From Liopterus haemorrhoidalis (taxonomy: Eukaryota; Arthropoda; Insecta; Coleoptera; Dytiscidae), in NCBI GenBank assembly GCA_963971575.1, contig OZ020612.1:66895869-66959868 (forward strand): a DNA stretch of 64,000 nt, in the 5' to 3' direction. A program made the position numbers and the translations under genes. How positions within the stretch are numbered: the first letter of the stretch is position 1; every line of letters starts with the position of its first letter. Of this stretch, positions 33,600-45,099 are shown one piece after another. The notes under the pieces were generated by a model. It ran no database searches. It saw only the letters and a list, made by a program, of their open reading frames with translations, and was not told the DNA's origin.

Positions 33600-33800
33600 A
33601 ACTAGTGTACAGACAAGGTATCGTTTTTATTTACAAGTATCGTAAAATTCTTGAAATTCCCATAGGTTCAAAGGCCAAAGTATGTAACAAATGTATTTTT
33701 TCCGTTGGTACATACGATCTAGAAACTACTATCCTAACAATAAAATCGGCGTGCAGAATAAGAGTTGCTCAAAGAGCTATGGGACATGCTACATATGTTA
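33600..33800 (+). pseudogene. Non-LTR retrotransposon C-terminal fragment
   Basis: Plus frame VCNKCIFSVGTYDLETTILT then KSACRIRVAQRAMGHA matches the usual insect non-LTR pattern NxCVLPVxTYGxETxxLTxK..LRxxQRxMxRxM. It precedes, in an intact protein, the region seen at 41510-41700. Confidence 0.65.
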
Positions 33801-33879
33801 GGGGTAAGTTTAAAAGAGAGAGAGAGTACCAAAACGTAGAAAGATTGCTGTCGGCTCCTATAAGCGCTTTTTAACCCTT

Positions 33880-34245
33880 ACGTTACGGTGTCCTTTGATT
33901 GCGGTGTGGGGTACAAATGTACCCCATTTTTATTTTATCGTAAATAAATAATTTATTAATAATTTGTATTCAGGTTTACTATGGAATATATTAAACATGT
34001 TTTTTAGCTGAAATTACAATATTTTTCAACATTCATAAAATTCTGTTTCATACTAACCAACTAAATTTCTAGCAAAGCATAGTATAAGTCCAACCTGATA
34101 CGTCCGTCCTGTCCGACGTCCAGATTCAGACTGAAGCGGGTACTTAGGCGGTAGCTGCTTTGCAAAAATCAGGGAATTCACCGGAGTTGACCCCGCCCTT
34201 TACTTAAAAATAACCAATAAAATTCATGAAAAATAAATTAATTAA
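33880..34245. other. No gene; GGGGTACAAATGTACCCC palindrome
   Basis: An 18-bp perfect palindrome lies near 33907-33924. No paired ends or protein. Confidence 0.35.
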
Positions 34246-34248
34246 TAG

Positions 34249-34449
34249 CGCACTAAGGAAAAGGGCGCTTATGGGCTTGCTAAGGGGCGCCATTGCAAAG
34301 ATGAGGACCTTTTTTTTTTTGCTCGTCACATGGATTTTGGAAGGTGAGGACCTTTTTTTTTTTGCTCATCACTTAAATTTTGAGAGGTAAGAACCTTGTT
34401 TTTATTTACCAAGGCGCCAAAACACGGCTCTGCCCCTAGCGCAAGTTTT
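34249..34449. repeat. CAGAGCCGC-type hAT MITE, copy 2, ends lost
   Basis: GCGCACTAAGGAAAAGGGCG through CTGCCCCTAGCGCAAGTTTT matches 25817-26014 almost base for base. Neither CAGAGCCGC terminus remains. Confidence 0.8.
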
Positions 34450-34890
34450 CGATTAGCAGCTCTCTACATATCTTGCGAGATCTTGCAAATCTTTCTACAC
34501 GTTCGTAGGCAAACAGAGAAACGAAGATACACGAAATATCACTAGTATACCAGTATACTCTGTTTTTTTATTCGAAGGAGCTATTAAAATACCGTGCCAG
34601 AAAGCTGATCTGTGATTGGCTGCCGGCGAGTTCATTTTTACGCACAGCAAATTTTCATGACAACGGGAGCCATTATTTCAAAATGTCAACCTCAAAATTC
34701 TGTACAATATCAGATAAATTAATCACATGATTGGTTTTCAGATGCAACCTATTTTTATTTTATTTTTTTTTTGCTCTTCCCTCACTTCGGTTAAGTTTTG
34801 TATCTATCTCAGAGTTAGACATCGCTTTTCTAGTATTAGTCGGCGTAAAGTCTGAACTGTCGTTTGTTTTTATTTAAGTTTTGCAGACTT
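34450..34890. other. Unclassified; contains inverted copy of the 1481 repeat
   Basis: 34565-34760 is the reverse complement of 1481-1640 with moderate divergence. No gene. Confidence 0.4.
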
Positions 34891-34894
34891 GACT

Positions 34895-35160
34895 AGGCTG
34901 ACCAGATTTTTTTTACAGAAAAAAAGTATACTTAAAAAAAAAGGTCGCACTTTAAAAATACAAGTGATGAGCAAAAAAAGGTCCTCACTCAAAAATACTA
35001 GTGACGAGCAAAATCTTACTCCCAAAATAGAATAAATGAATGAAAAAAAAAAAGTCCTCATTTCCAAAATAGAAGTGATAAAAACAAGTGACCAGCAGAG
35101 TATATTCAAGGTTTGGTTTATTTTATAAAAAGTAACAGTATAGAGTATAATACTCTAAAA
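34895..35160. repeat. TAGGGTGACCAGA-type hAT MITE, inverted copy, truncated
   Basis: Starts TAGGCTGACCAGATTTTTTT, the reverse complement of the right end of the 22976 element, with three or more GTCCTCA modules. It stops at GAGTATAATACTCT where repeat copy D begins. Confidence 0.75.
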
Positions 35161-35163
35161 AAA

Positions 35164-36159
35164 TTGATGTGAAGTGTGAATTTTCACACATTTCTGGGTT
35201 TTGCAGGTATTTAGTAACTGAATGATGATTATTTGGGATGCCAAAACAAATTTTATGTCAAAATATTTTTTTATGAATTTTAATTCGAATGCCTAACATC
35301 ATTATTTAAATTTCTAAATATGTGCAGTATTTTTTTTTTTTTATATAGCAAGGTTCATTAAGATTTTGAAAATTGCGCCTATGGCTTCCATTGGTTGCTT
35401 CAATCATAAGCCCCGCCCTCTGATTTCGTCAAACATAGAATTAAATTATAATTTCAACACTTCCCACTGGTTATTAAATTTACGCTTTTAAATATTAAAT
35501 GCAACATTTACCAAAATATAACTAGAATTTTGACAAAATAATTTAAACAAAATAAAAATGAAAAAAAAAAACAAAAAATAAAATTAACAGGATTCGAACT
35601 CTAGTTTGCAAAATAAATTACATTATTAAGCGCACGACAAAACCAACTACGCTACTAGAGCTACTGATCTGGTGTGTTACATAGCGAATTAAATATTTAA
35701 CATATTTTAGTTAAAAACACAGAAAATGCGTTATTTTCCGAAAACATAATCTGATCAAAAATTCCTGTTGTAATATTCCGGTTCACACCAATGTACATTA
35801 CTTAGAATTTTTTCAGATTTTTAGTTTAAACCATCTGAGCTACAAGATGTGGGACAAAATTTTTTCTGCACAATTTTGGCAAAAATCGCATCAAAATAAT
35901 TTATTTTGCAAAAATAAAATTTTGATCGTTAATCCACGTACTAAGAGCTTTCATTTGATACCCTACTCAGAATTTTAGAACTTTTTTTTTTTTTTCGATG
36001 AGCAGATATTTGTTTATATTTTTAGTGGGATATGTTTTTTAGATGTTTTAGTATTTTTCCTATGTGCGGGCCAAAGAGTTGTATAAGCATGCCAAATTTC
36101 AACTCTCTAGGTTTAGCCGTTTGGCACAATTTTTAGCACAATTTTTACCGAACAGACAC
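35164..36159. repeat. GACA-tract modular repeat family, copy D (3' end lost)
   Basis: Full order of the family up to TTTTTACCGAACAGACA, then breaks off before the terminal GGTATAAGGGTTTT and ACAAAACCCTAAA block. tRNA-like module at 35585-35661. Confidence 0.8.
35585..35661 (-). other. tRNA-like Pol III promoter module in copy D
   Basis: Minus strand: TAGTAGCGTAGTTGGTTTTG (box A-like TAGCGTAGTTGG, 35654-35643), GCTTAATAATG resembling an Ile-type anticodon arm, and GAGTTCGAATCC (box B consensus, 35600-35590). Confidence 0.65.
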
Positions 36160-37142
36160 CCGTACATCCGAGGAAGACCTCGCAAAAGATAGAGAGCTCA
36201 AATAATCAAAACGTGTAATGATTTACAAACTCTTTACCCTTGAATGTATTCCAAAACACTTGTATTATTATTTATATCGTACTTCAACTATTTGGCCGTT
36301 TTAACGGTCAATATATTTAGAAGATTATTTTGAGCAATTGTACATAATCGTCTTTTGTGTAAACGTACGCAAGTTTTCTATCGTTCATAGTAGAAAATAT
36401 TTGTGACTGGCAAAATTATCTATATTTAAAGCGGCCTGGTGGAAGGCCAAATTATGCACTTGGTGCGAATTTATAACGTTTTCACTTACAAATTAAATGT
36501 ATGAGACACGCGGGCTTATGACACGGATATTAATGAAAACTTGAAAAATGATTTAATACTGAAAGCTAGAAATATAACAAAATTTCAGCTTAAAATACAT
36601 AAATAGATCTTGCTGATTAAATATATACAAATCGCTTTGAATAAAATATCATAATATGGACATCTTTAGGGTTTCGTAGATGTGAGCAAAAAAACCCGTA
36701 ACTCAAGTGTCTGTCGGTACTGTGGAAATTATATCCAAACTAGCAGACCCCTTGCCAACAACGTTGACAAACTGATATCGAATAAAATGTAAGGAAGAAT
36801 CAATTATTAAAATTTGCATGATTAACAATTATTAAAATTAACAAAACAATCACGTTTCTTGATTATACCTAGGAAATCCTAAAAATTAGTATCGGGCCGG
36901 ATACGGCCCGCGGCCCTATACTGGACATCAATGGTATAGCTGTTTCTGATTATACCTAGGAAGTCCTAAAAAGCCGCTCAATGCGTACCCTTAAAAAATT
37001 AGTATCGGACTGACTTGAGAACTCTGGTAAGCCAGCTGCTTTGTCGAGTACGTCGTTCCCGTTCCCACCACCTAGATCGTGACCGACCGCACGCCGCAAT
37101 ACCCTCTAGTACCCAGGAACTTAGCGTTACGTTAAGAAAGAT
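36160..37142. other. No gene; hAT debris
   Basis: 36890-36945 (CGGCCCGCGGCCCTATACTG, GGACATCAATGG) resembles hAT ends of the CAGGGGTGTCC type in reverse. Two near copies of TGATTATACCTAGGAA(A/G)TCC occur at about 36860 and 36947. Confidence 0.35.
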
Positions 37143-37145
37143 TTA

Positions 37146-37741
37146 TGGCTGGTTTATACAACTTAGCCATAATTTTGCTTAGCCGTAACTGAGAAGTACC
37201 TTATCCATAAGTTTTTAACGATCCCCAGAACGAAAGTATTGGGTTTATACAACCTTTTCCTTAACTTTTCCTTAATCTCGATCGTCAGCCGCAGCCAATG
37301 AAATGCGCTGTTTATAGTTTGCGCAGTTCCGAGTAACCATCGTAAACCTAACCTTTATTCTAAACGTCAATTGCGAATTTTGGAAGCTATTTTATTAAAA
37401 TGAATAATGAGCAAATTATTGTAATATTCCTTTATACTGCCTTGGCAGCATCTGCCGTGTTCGTGTCATCTTTATTATTTCACAAAAATAAAGTTCGTTG
37501 CCTATTTCATAACAGTCATATTTTCGCGCATGCGCTGTTCAGTGATTTAGCCGTAATTTAACCACGAAAGTTGAAATGTTGGGAACTTTCAAGGTTACGG
37601 AATTCTTATTGCTAAGGTCTGCTTATGGATAAATTACGGCTAAGGTTGTATAAACGTAAATAGGCGTTTTGTATAGTTTATCTTTTACGGGTTAGGGATA
37701 AGGTAAGGAAAAGTTGCTGTTAAGGTTGTATAAACGGGCCA
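37146..37741. mobile_element. Harbinger-type MITE, TGGCTGGTTTATACAAC ends (596 bp)
   Basis: Inverted ends TGG(C/T)(T/C)(G/C)GTTTATACAAC; 3-bp duplication TTA (37143-37145, 37742-37744). Subterminal TTAGCCGTAA words recur. Three-base TWA duplication is the PIF/Harbinger pattern. Confidence 0.75.
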
Positions 37742-37766
37742 TTAATGTCTATAGACCGTCTAGAGA

Positions 37767-37839
37767 CGGTGAGGACCAAAGACTTTCTTTTTTTCTTCCC
37801 TGTGTCCCGGTTTCCCTTCACTGAAATCTGGTCACCCTA
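37767..37839. repeat. Tiny TAGGGTGACCAGA-type hAT remnant (73 bp)
   Basis: Right end ATCTGGTCACCCTA with perfect 8-bp flanks TCTAGAGA (37759-37766, 37840-37847). The left end is worn (CGGTGAGGACC), one GAGGACC module remains, and CCCGGTTTCCCTTCACTG matches the 63512 element. Confidence 0.75.
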
Positions 37840-37884
37840 TCTAGAGACACCGTTCTTTGTCTCATCTAGCATCCACACTACGAT

Positions 37885-38310
37885 GTGAATTTCTCAGTCT
37901 CATCTTCGCAGTCCAACATGGAGGACATTGTTTTGTGTGGAATGAGTTCCTGCTTAGTGCTAATTACAAGTGAAAGAACGCGAAAACGTAAACATTGGTG
38001 GACGCGCGAAGTGCTCGCAGAAGGACCTAGGTTCGGTAATGCATTATTAAATAAATTAAGACTGGAAGACGCCATGGGTTTTCGGAATTTCACCCGGCTG
38101 ACGCCTACTGATTTTGAACATTTGCTTCTGATGGTTGGAGGGATAATAATGAAGCAATATACAAAATTTAGAGAAACCATCCCAGCTTCTCTTCGACTGC
38201 CAGTCACACTGCGTTTCCTAGCAAGTAGAGACTCATTCACGAGCCTCATGTACACCTTCAGAATATCTAAAGTGACGTCCACACTGTCAAAATGTTGCGC
38301 AACATGTCTA
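37885..38310 (+). pseudogene. Harbinger (HARBI1-like) transposase N-terminal fragment
   Basis: Plus frame: RKRKHWWTREVLAEGPRF, NALLNKLRLEDAMGFRNFTR, LTPTDFEHLLLMVGGIIMKQ, then RETIPASLRLPVTLRFLAS and DSFTSLMYTFRIS. This run (WxRxWL, RxED..GYRNFLR, I..ERLALTLRFLATG.S..L.F.FRIS) is the start of PIF/Harbinger transposases. The DDE_4 nuclease domain that should follow is missing: after about 38310 the frame has no family resemblance, and it stops at 38413-38415. Possible autonomous source for the Harbinger-type MITEs nearby. Confidence 0.75.
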
Positions 38311-38419
38311 ACGTTGCATGCGGTCTCCCATTCCGATCGAGAGACTTTAGACCTGCAATTTTTGGTCTCGCAACAGACCCGTAGACGGGGATTGGTCTAT
38401 AGATATGTCTCGTAGACAA

Positions 38420-39003
38420 CCTGAGACACGTCTCAGAGACCAGAATCGCGCAACATGTCTACTAGTGTGTACTAGCCTTAAGTTAAAATTTGACAAACAC
38501 GAGGATTGAACAATACATTATCTTTTTCTATATTTTTTCCCACGGTTTTGACGCCTCTTCTCCCGTCTTATTATTTTTCAGTCAAAATACTTTGTAATTA
38601 ATATGCAAGAAGCGAATAGAAGATAAATAAGTTTGACAAAGCGCACGGAAATAGCAGAACATGTGCTCAGAGTGCTAGGAATAATGAACACAGAATTCCG
38701 GACATTCTTAGTAACGCATAAATTATTCCTGTATCATTATCTATCTTCATGACATGACACATACTAACACAAATACGCAGACTCAAATAAAGATACTGAT
38801 TAGATGTCATTATTAGATATCATTATTTATATATCTTACAGATTAATAATTAGATACCTACACTAGATCCTAGATTAATGTATTGAAGTGTTCAAGGAAA
38901 ACGTAGTACCAGCAAATCTAGTGTCTCAAAAAGATAATATATTCGCGACTCCAAATAACAGTGATACATCTGGTGGTGGCTTGGTAAATTAAACAGAAGC
39001 ATA
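38420..39003. other. No recognisable gene
   Basis: 38330-38470 is rich in GAGAC/GTCTC words and may be the subterminal region of the Harbinger element. The rest is AT-rich. Confidence 0.3.
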
Positions 39004-39279
39004 TACAGCCATGCTCATATGTATTAGGCACTTAATGATTTGGTATACCCAGATTAATAAGTTTCGAGGCAATTAAGGAATACAGGTGTGCTTCTTAGAA
39101 GGCCTAATGACTTTTGGGAAGGTATGATTTTAATATGTTAAGCTCCAAACAAGCTGGAGGGGATGCCATATAAGATAGGTTTTTCGTTCAATAGTAATCG
39201 TTCTAATACAGATTTTATCCAAGTGAGCAAGTGTTGATTTAAGAAAAATTTTGGTTTACCGAATTATTGAAGTGTGAAG

Positions 39280-40415
39280 ATGCCGAAAAAAAGACAATTA
39301 ACAGTTGGCGAGCGCGGCCAGATAGTGTTATTGCATAAGCAGGGTGTCACCCAATGCGATATTGCAAAACAAATGAAATGTTCTCGGTGCGCAGTCCAAA
39401 CAACAATTAAACGGTTCAACGAGATTGGATCTTATGAAAATCGACCCAAAAGTGGTCGAAAACGAAGAACCAGTGCAAGGCAAGACCGTATTTTGGAGCG
39501 GATATCTCTTCGATATAGGACGAAAACTTCAAAAGAACTCTCTTCCGAATTACTGCAAGACCACGGAATAAATTTGGCAGCAAGTAGGGTTAGAAGTAGA
39601 CTTGTTGAACATAATTTGCATGGGAGAAAGGCACGACGTAAACCACTTCTCACTGACAGGCATAAGAAACTACGTCTTTCGTGGGCAAAAATATACAAAA
39701 ATTGGACCGAAGAGGATTGGGCTAAAGTTATATGGACGGATGAAACCAATGTTGAGGTAATATTCTACTAATGTATTAGCAATAACAATCCAGGAAAATA
39801 CAAAAAAATCTCTTTAAAGAACATCTTCCTTAAAAAAATAAATTTTTATTTTTTCTTTATTTTTTTATTAGTTATTCGGTCAACCTGGGGCTCGCTACGT
39901 TCGCAGAAGAAGCGGTGAAGCTTTCCAGGAAGAATGGCTGATCCCTACTGTGAAATATGGAAGAGGGAGTATAATGATTTGGGGTTCCATGTCTGCCAGT
40001 GGCGTCGGCAATGTTTTTTTGTGTGAAGAACGCATGAATTCCAGGAAGTACATCGACATGCTAGAGGAAGTTATGGAGCCTACCATATTAAAATTAGTAG
40101 AAACTGACCCTCCGGAATATCACTATCAACAAGAAAATGCAGCGTGCCACAAATCCCGCGAAGCAATGCGTTGGTTTGAAGAAAACGACATTCCACTTTT
40201 ATCATGGCCACCCCAGTCTCCTGATCTATCACCGATAGAAAATGTGTGGTACATTTTAAAGTGCAAGATTGCAAAACACAAATGCAGCTCAAAAACAATG
40301 CTGAAGCAAAGAATAATTGAAGAGTGGAACGCAATTTCGTAAAAAGTTGGTATCAAGTATGTCACGTAGAATAAAATTATTAATTAAGGCTGGAGGAGGA
40401 TCCATAAAATATTAA
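39280..40415 (+). pseudogene. Tc1-family transposase with an intron; Asp-to-Glu at second catalytic site
   Basis: Starts MPKKRQLTVGERGQIVLLHK, with a paired-like HTH (residues about 8-55) and second HTH with GRKRRTSARQD. The frame runs to GAG at 39756, then GT..AG (39757-39871, 115 bp, with a T-rich 3' end) interrupts TDETNVE/LFGQPGARYVRRRSGEAF. Removing it joins the two halves in phase 0 exactly where intronless relatives read through. Catalytic residues: Asp154 (WTDETN), Glu247 where Tc1 proteins have Asp (QQENAACHKS instead of QQDNAPCHKS), and Glu282 (SPDLSPIENVW); 34 residues between the last two. At 40340 a frameshift gives TAA after EEWNAIS; the displaced frame continues KKLVSSMSRRIKLLIKAGGG to 40415, the normal C-terminus. 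Probably inactive. Confidence 0.85.
39757..39871 (+). other. Putative intron in the Tc1 transposase
   Basis: GTAATA donor, TTTTTTTATTAG acceptor, 115 bp, AT-rich with in-frame stops. Alternative: a small insertion. The exact restoration of the conserved E-L-F-G junction favours a spliced intron. Confidence 0.7.
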
Positions 40416-40544
40416 TTTGATGTATTAATTTTATAATAAATGTAAGTAATTATAAGTGGTATAAATTTGTTTTTCTCAAAATTACCTATTACAAAAATTA
40501 TTCATTAGAATAACAAGTGCCTAATACATATGAACATGGCTGTA

Positions 40545-41505
40545 TATAATGTGTTAAACGAATATACACGCGGCGGGGCTACAAGAACCGGCTCCTTCTA
40601 GTGTTAGGCGAAAAAAAAAGAAAGGCGAAGTTTTTCCAGGCTTGTGGCTCACTGGAGTAGAAGGTAAAAAAAGGGAGGGTGGCAAAAATCCAATGAAGAG
40701 TTGTATTTCAAGTAAAACGCGTCCATTTAAAAAAAAAATAATTATCATTAAATTAAATTTTGTTATAGAATCGCTCTATTAAAATCTAAGGTCACCACGA
40801 GGTTCAAGGCTGTCGGTAAATTTTCAGAGACAATGAAATTTGTACGGATGGTGTAAAAAAGATCATTGCCCCTTTTACACCTACATTAATCTGGTAAATT
40901 AATTTTGTCAGATCATTGACTTTATCAAAAATGATGACACGCGAGATTGATTTCAAGAATTTCACTTCTAAATGTCAGCGTTGAAAGGAAGTCGGAAATA
41001 AGGTTAAATCGATCATAGGTGTGAATCGCGTGAATAATAAACTTTTTTGGGAAATAAATTAGTCTTAAAAGAAGAATTTAAAAATGCATATTTAAATTGC
41101 ACTAATGTACGTTATAGAATATGAATCAGTGTTTAAAAATATATGCCAGATGATATAATATAGTGTTCTGGGAAATGAGAGTTACTATTTAGAGAAAACA
41201 TAATTACATAAAGTTTATTTATGCTGTTTTATAACTTCCATAAATGTGCTTTATAAACAAAATTAGGCGCCCATGTAATCTTCATTATCGTAATTCTAAA
41301 AATTGCCAGTAGACACAGTTATAAAATGAAGTCCAGTTTACTAATTTGTTTTAATGTTATGAGTAAATTTAAAAAGGTTATTCTAAACAATATAGGTTAA
41401 CTATATTGGCGGTGTAATTGCCATTCAATAAGATGAAATATGTTTTTAACCCCGAATAAGCCAACACTCAAACTTTCATCAGTATTATCATCTTACTAGT
41501 GCTTG
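40545..41505. other. No recognisable gene
   Basis: AT-rich; nothing paired or coding. Confidence 0.3.
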
Positions 41506-41509
41506 TCTA

Positions 41510-41700
41510 CAGTACGGAGAGGCTGGCTTTTAATAAAAATATGATCAGCAAGTTACAGCTCAAAAAGCCATGGAAAGACTTATGGTACAGCGATCTGCTA
41601 GACAAAAAGGCGAATGATTGGCTTCCTGGTACATCAAAAGCGACTGATGTTGTCACTAGAACATGTCAACTGAAATGGAGCAGGGCAGGCCATATGTCTA
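41510..41700 (+). pseudogene. Non-LTR retrotransposon C-terminal fragment
   Basis: Plus frame ends WLPGTSKATDVVTRTCQLKW then SRAGHMSR, matching the RxxTxVxDVxxRxxxLKWxWAGHIxR stretch of insect non-LTR proteins. Breaks off at 41700; 42944-43190 carries the part that should come next. Confidence 0.7.
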
Positions 41701-41859
41701 GAGTGCATTTATTTTATTTATTCTAGGAGATGAGGCCAGAGGCGTTATCTTATATGCGCCAAACAATGATGTAAAACCAATCGCAATGCAGTTTGTAGCC
41801 GGTTCTACGTCCGTTGTTTAGCAACCAAGCAACTGTACGAATTCTGATTTCTGCGCAGG

Positions 41860-42895
41860 AGACGCACTGGCCTCATCTCGTGATGATAGCATTTTTATGG
41901 CTGGAAGCGAAGAAGAACTTGTAAATCTCTTGGACAGACTGAAGACTACTGGCGCAGTTACAGGATGTACGAAGTGCAGATTACGGGTTGTTAATAAACT
42001 CTAGCAAGACAAAAATTATGATCATTGATCCTGCAAACAACTCTATCGGTAAACTCCATAGAATTGCTGATTGGGAAGTTGTTGGCAGTATGGTATATAT
42101 AGGCTCACTTATCCATCGTTCCAGGTATAGTTTGTCTCAAGGTTTAGTGGGATGACTTGACTTAACGAGCAGGGTAACCCCACCGCTGCGGGGGTTTATT
42201 TTGCTATGTAAAAGATCCGGATTAAATAAAATTTTGCAGAATGCTGTAGTGCTACTGCCTAAGAAAATGTGCAACATTTCAAAAAAATTTAAGTATTGCC
42301 CTGTTTTACTACCCCTATAATCCTCTTTAAATCCCACCCGCTATGAAAGTCAGATTAAGTCATTATCTTGTAAGTTTGGATAAACTATACATGTGACTTT
42401 GAAATACGCCGCTGCATCCAACTGGCACGCGTTGAGCAACCTGACTATGATTTGGATTGACAAAAATATACCCCGTCAAACCAAATGTGCACAGGTAAAC
42501 TCCATAGTCTTCTCTGTTTGCTATTACGCTTATGAAACATGGATAATCAGAACAAATAGGTGTCATATAGACGCATTGGTAATGTGGTGTTGGCGCCGCG
42601 TATTACGAATATCATGGACAGATAAGCGTACAGACATATCAGTTCTTGGAGAAATTAATCCTACCTAGCGTCTTTCAAGTCTAACCTCTGCACGAATACT
42701 GAAATTCTTTGGGCATGTAACCAGCCACAATAATTTGGAGAAACTCGTACATGGGAAAGCGGTAGATCACCTACTCGATGGACGGATCTTATATCCAATC
42801 TTACAGGAACGAGTCTCATGACAGCTGTAAGAGATGCCGAAGATCGATTCACTTGGCGACGAGTGGTCCGAAAAGTATTAAACGAATATGGCACA
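41860..42895 (+). pseudogene. Non-LTR reverse transcriptase, 3' part, several frameshifts
   Basis: Plus strand pieces in order: SSRDDSIFMAGSEEELVNLL (degraded ADD box and following helix), GLLINSSKTKIMIIDPAN, WEVVGSMVYIGSLIHR, then IVFSVCYYAYETWIIRTNR, CHIDALVMWCWRRVLRISWT, DKRTDISVLGEI, ILKFFGHVTSHNNLEKLVHG and SLGDEWSEK. These are the palm/thumb and C-terminal words of a common insect endonuclease-reverse transcriptase family. At least three frame changes; dead. Confidence 0.8.
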
Positions 42896-42943
42896 TAATC
42901 ATGTGATCACTACACTGTGTTCACGTTGTTAGATTAAGAAGAA

Positions 42944-43190
42944 GGCCATATTAGCACAACTAAAGATAATTTTTGGACCATAAAAGTAATGGTGTGGAGA
43001 CCAAAACCGAATAAACGATCCCATAAGGTAGACCTAAAGCTACGTGGTCCGATAACATCAAAAGACATGCAAGACATAACTGAATGGCAAGAGCGAACAA
43101 CAGAACGGACTGAAAAAAACAGTTTTACAGCCGACGATGGCTGACGTAGTTGATGATGAAGATGAAATGCCTTACACTCCATCTAACACA
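42944..43190 (+). pseudogene. Non-LTR retrotransposon extreme C-terminus
   Basis: Plus frame: GHISTTKDNFWTIKVMVWRP, KPNKRSHKVDLKLRGPI, SKDMQDITEWQERTTERT. WRPRxxxRxxGRPxxRWxDDI..WxxxAxxRxxW is the family pattern. Likely continuation of the 41510 fragment, split by the 41860 element (inference). Confidence 0.6.
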
Positions 43191-43890
43191 AACATGCCAG
43201 TCAATTTCTTGATATCACAGTGTAAAAATGTTCAAAATATACGTATACATTTTAAACAAGGATAATCTAACTTAATGTTCAGTCCCTCAGTAATTTCAGG
43301 CTAATATCCAAGTTCTATCTGGCTAGTTATCTCGAAATTAAGACCATAAACTCCCCTTTTAAATAAGCATGACCAACACGTGCTATCGTTATTAATTTCA
43401 CGTCCCTTTTGGGGTACCATATTAAAACCAGGATACATATGAAATACACACAAAATAATTCATGAGAATTTTCACACATTCAGGATTTTGTAGATGTCTA
43501 ATAAGTCACAAATAGAAGTAATGCATCCGTTTGTAAGAAATAACTACGGATATTACACAGAGAAATAAGGGTATGCTGTTTTGCAATTCCGTGGTAAAAC
43601 AACTTGATGCCTGATGCTGGAAATTTGTACGGCACGTTTTGGTAGTGTTCTATGATATTAAGTTGTTACACATCAAATGGCTGATTTTCAAGACAATCTT
43701 CAAATTAATACTCAGGTCCAAATAAACTATGAATCAATCAGCTTCGTGTTGGTACTGTCTCAATTCCTGTACGATGATTTGTGAAATGTGTGGCTGAGAA
43801 TTGTTATTAGGTTAGCTTTTAGCACATAATCTCAGTTACGCGAAAATACTTTTCAGTCTTTATGGTTTTGACTTGTTTGGGAATTAATTT
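43190..43890. other. No gene; short piece of the modular repeat
   Basis: 43455-43510 (GAGAATTTTCACACATTCAG, GATTTTGTAG) resembles the first 60 bases of the GACA-tract family. Otherwise unclassified. Confidence 0.35.
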
Positions 43891-43892
43891 TA

Positions 43893-45010
43893 ATTCGAGA
43901 TTTCTTATCGAAGGGGTCCCCCTTACGATTTTTCGATTTTTTGCCATTTTTAAGGGTTTTGTTTAATGACACATGCTTTTGTATAAGTTTGGTTATTAAG
44001 GCCCAAATTTTTTTCGACTAAAATGGACTTGAGGAACTCAAAAATTTAAACCAGAGGTCCCTATCTTTTACCGTTATCGAGATATAATTTTTTGAAAAAT
44101 TAAATTTTATTACAAAAATTTCAAAATTTTTCAAAAATTTTTTTTGTTTAAAATATGTTTTAAAATGTGCCTTTACCATATATCGGACCTTAAAACTTCA
44201 AAAATTCCAACCGCAGGTCCCTATCTCTTTTAGTTTTTGAAATACATGTTCATATATTCTCTGTTCATTTTTTTGAAAAAAAAAAGTTTTCCTAATACAG
44301 TCCAAAATATGGCCGTTAGGTAATTTTGGGGTGAGGATTAATAAAAAAATATTTAAAAAAATCAAGAGGCCTTAGTTTTTGAATTATAGTCAATTTTAGG
44401 TACTATTTTCCGATATAGTCAATTTTAGGTACTTTTTTTTCCGATTTACTCAAAAACAGTTGGCCAAAATCCAAAATGAACCTTATTTTTGTGATCTACG
44501 GCCCAATGTGTATCAATTTTGAGAAAAATCCGAAATATTTTTTTTTGTAAAAATTCGAGATTTCTCATCGAAGGGGTCCCCCTTACGATTTTTCGATTTT
44601 TTGCCATTTTTAAGGGTTTTGTTTAATGATACATGCTTTTGTATAAGTTTGGTTATTAAGGCCCCAATTTATTTCGACTAAAATGGACTTGAGGAACTCA
44701 AAAATTTAAACCAGAGGTCCCTATCTTTTACCGTTATCGAGATATAATTTTTTGAAAAATTAAATTTTATTACAAAAATTTCAAAATTTTTCAAATTTTT
44801 TTTTGTTTAAAATATGTTTTAATATGTACCTTTACCATATATCGGACCTTAAAACTTCAAAAATTCCAACCGCAGGTCCCTATCTCTTTTAGTTTTTGAA
44901 ATACATGTTCATATATTCTCTGTTCATTTTTTTGAAAAAAAAAAGTTTTCCTAATACATTCCAAAATATGGCCGTTAGGTAATTTTGGGGTGAGGATTAA
45001 TAAAAAAATA
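43893..45010. repeat. Direct duplication, two 458-bp units 660 bp apart
   Basis: Units 43893-44350 and 44553-45010 differ at only a few positions by eye (for example TCTTATCG/TCTCATCG, GACACATG/GATACATG). A 202-bp spacer separates them, and GGGAATTAATTTT precedes unit 1 and follows unit 2. AT-rich and non-coding; related sequence at 56.0-56.8 kb. Confidence 0.8.
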
Positions 45011-45099
45011 GGGAATTAATTTTTTTTGTCTTCTAAGTAACCCTAAAAACTGAAAAATCATTTTAAAAATAAAAACTCAACGTCATTACCTCGGCAAAC

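Larger units (their letters stand above)
39006..40542 (+). mobile_element. Tc1-like (DD34E) transposon, full length (1537 bp)
   Basis: Inverted ends of about 30 bp, CAGCCATG(C/T)TCATATGTAT then TAGGCACTT, with TA at 39004-39005 and 40543-40544. Contains one nearly intact transposase on the plus strand. Confidence 0.92.

Noticed and set aside
37878..38282. Minus ORF at 37878-38282
   Set aside because: Antisense to the Harbinger transposase fragment, which has clear family motifs on the plus strand.
39432..39749. Minus ORFs at 39432-39749 and 40080-40365
   Set aside because: Antisense shadows of the Tc1 transposase.
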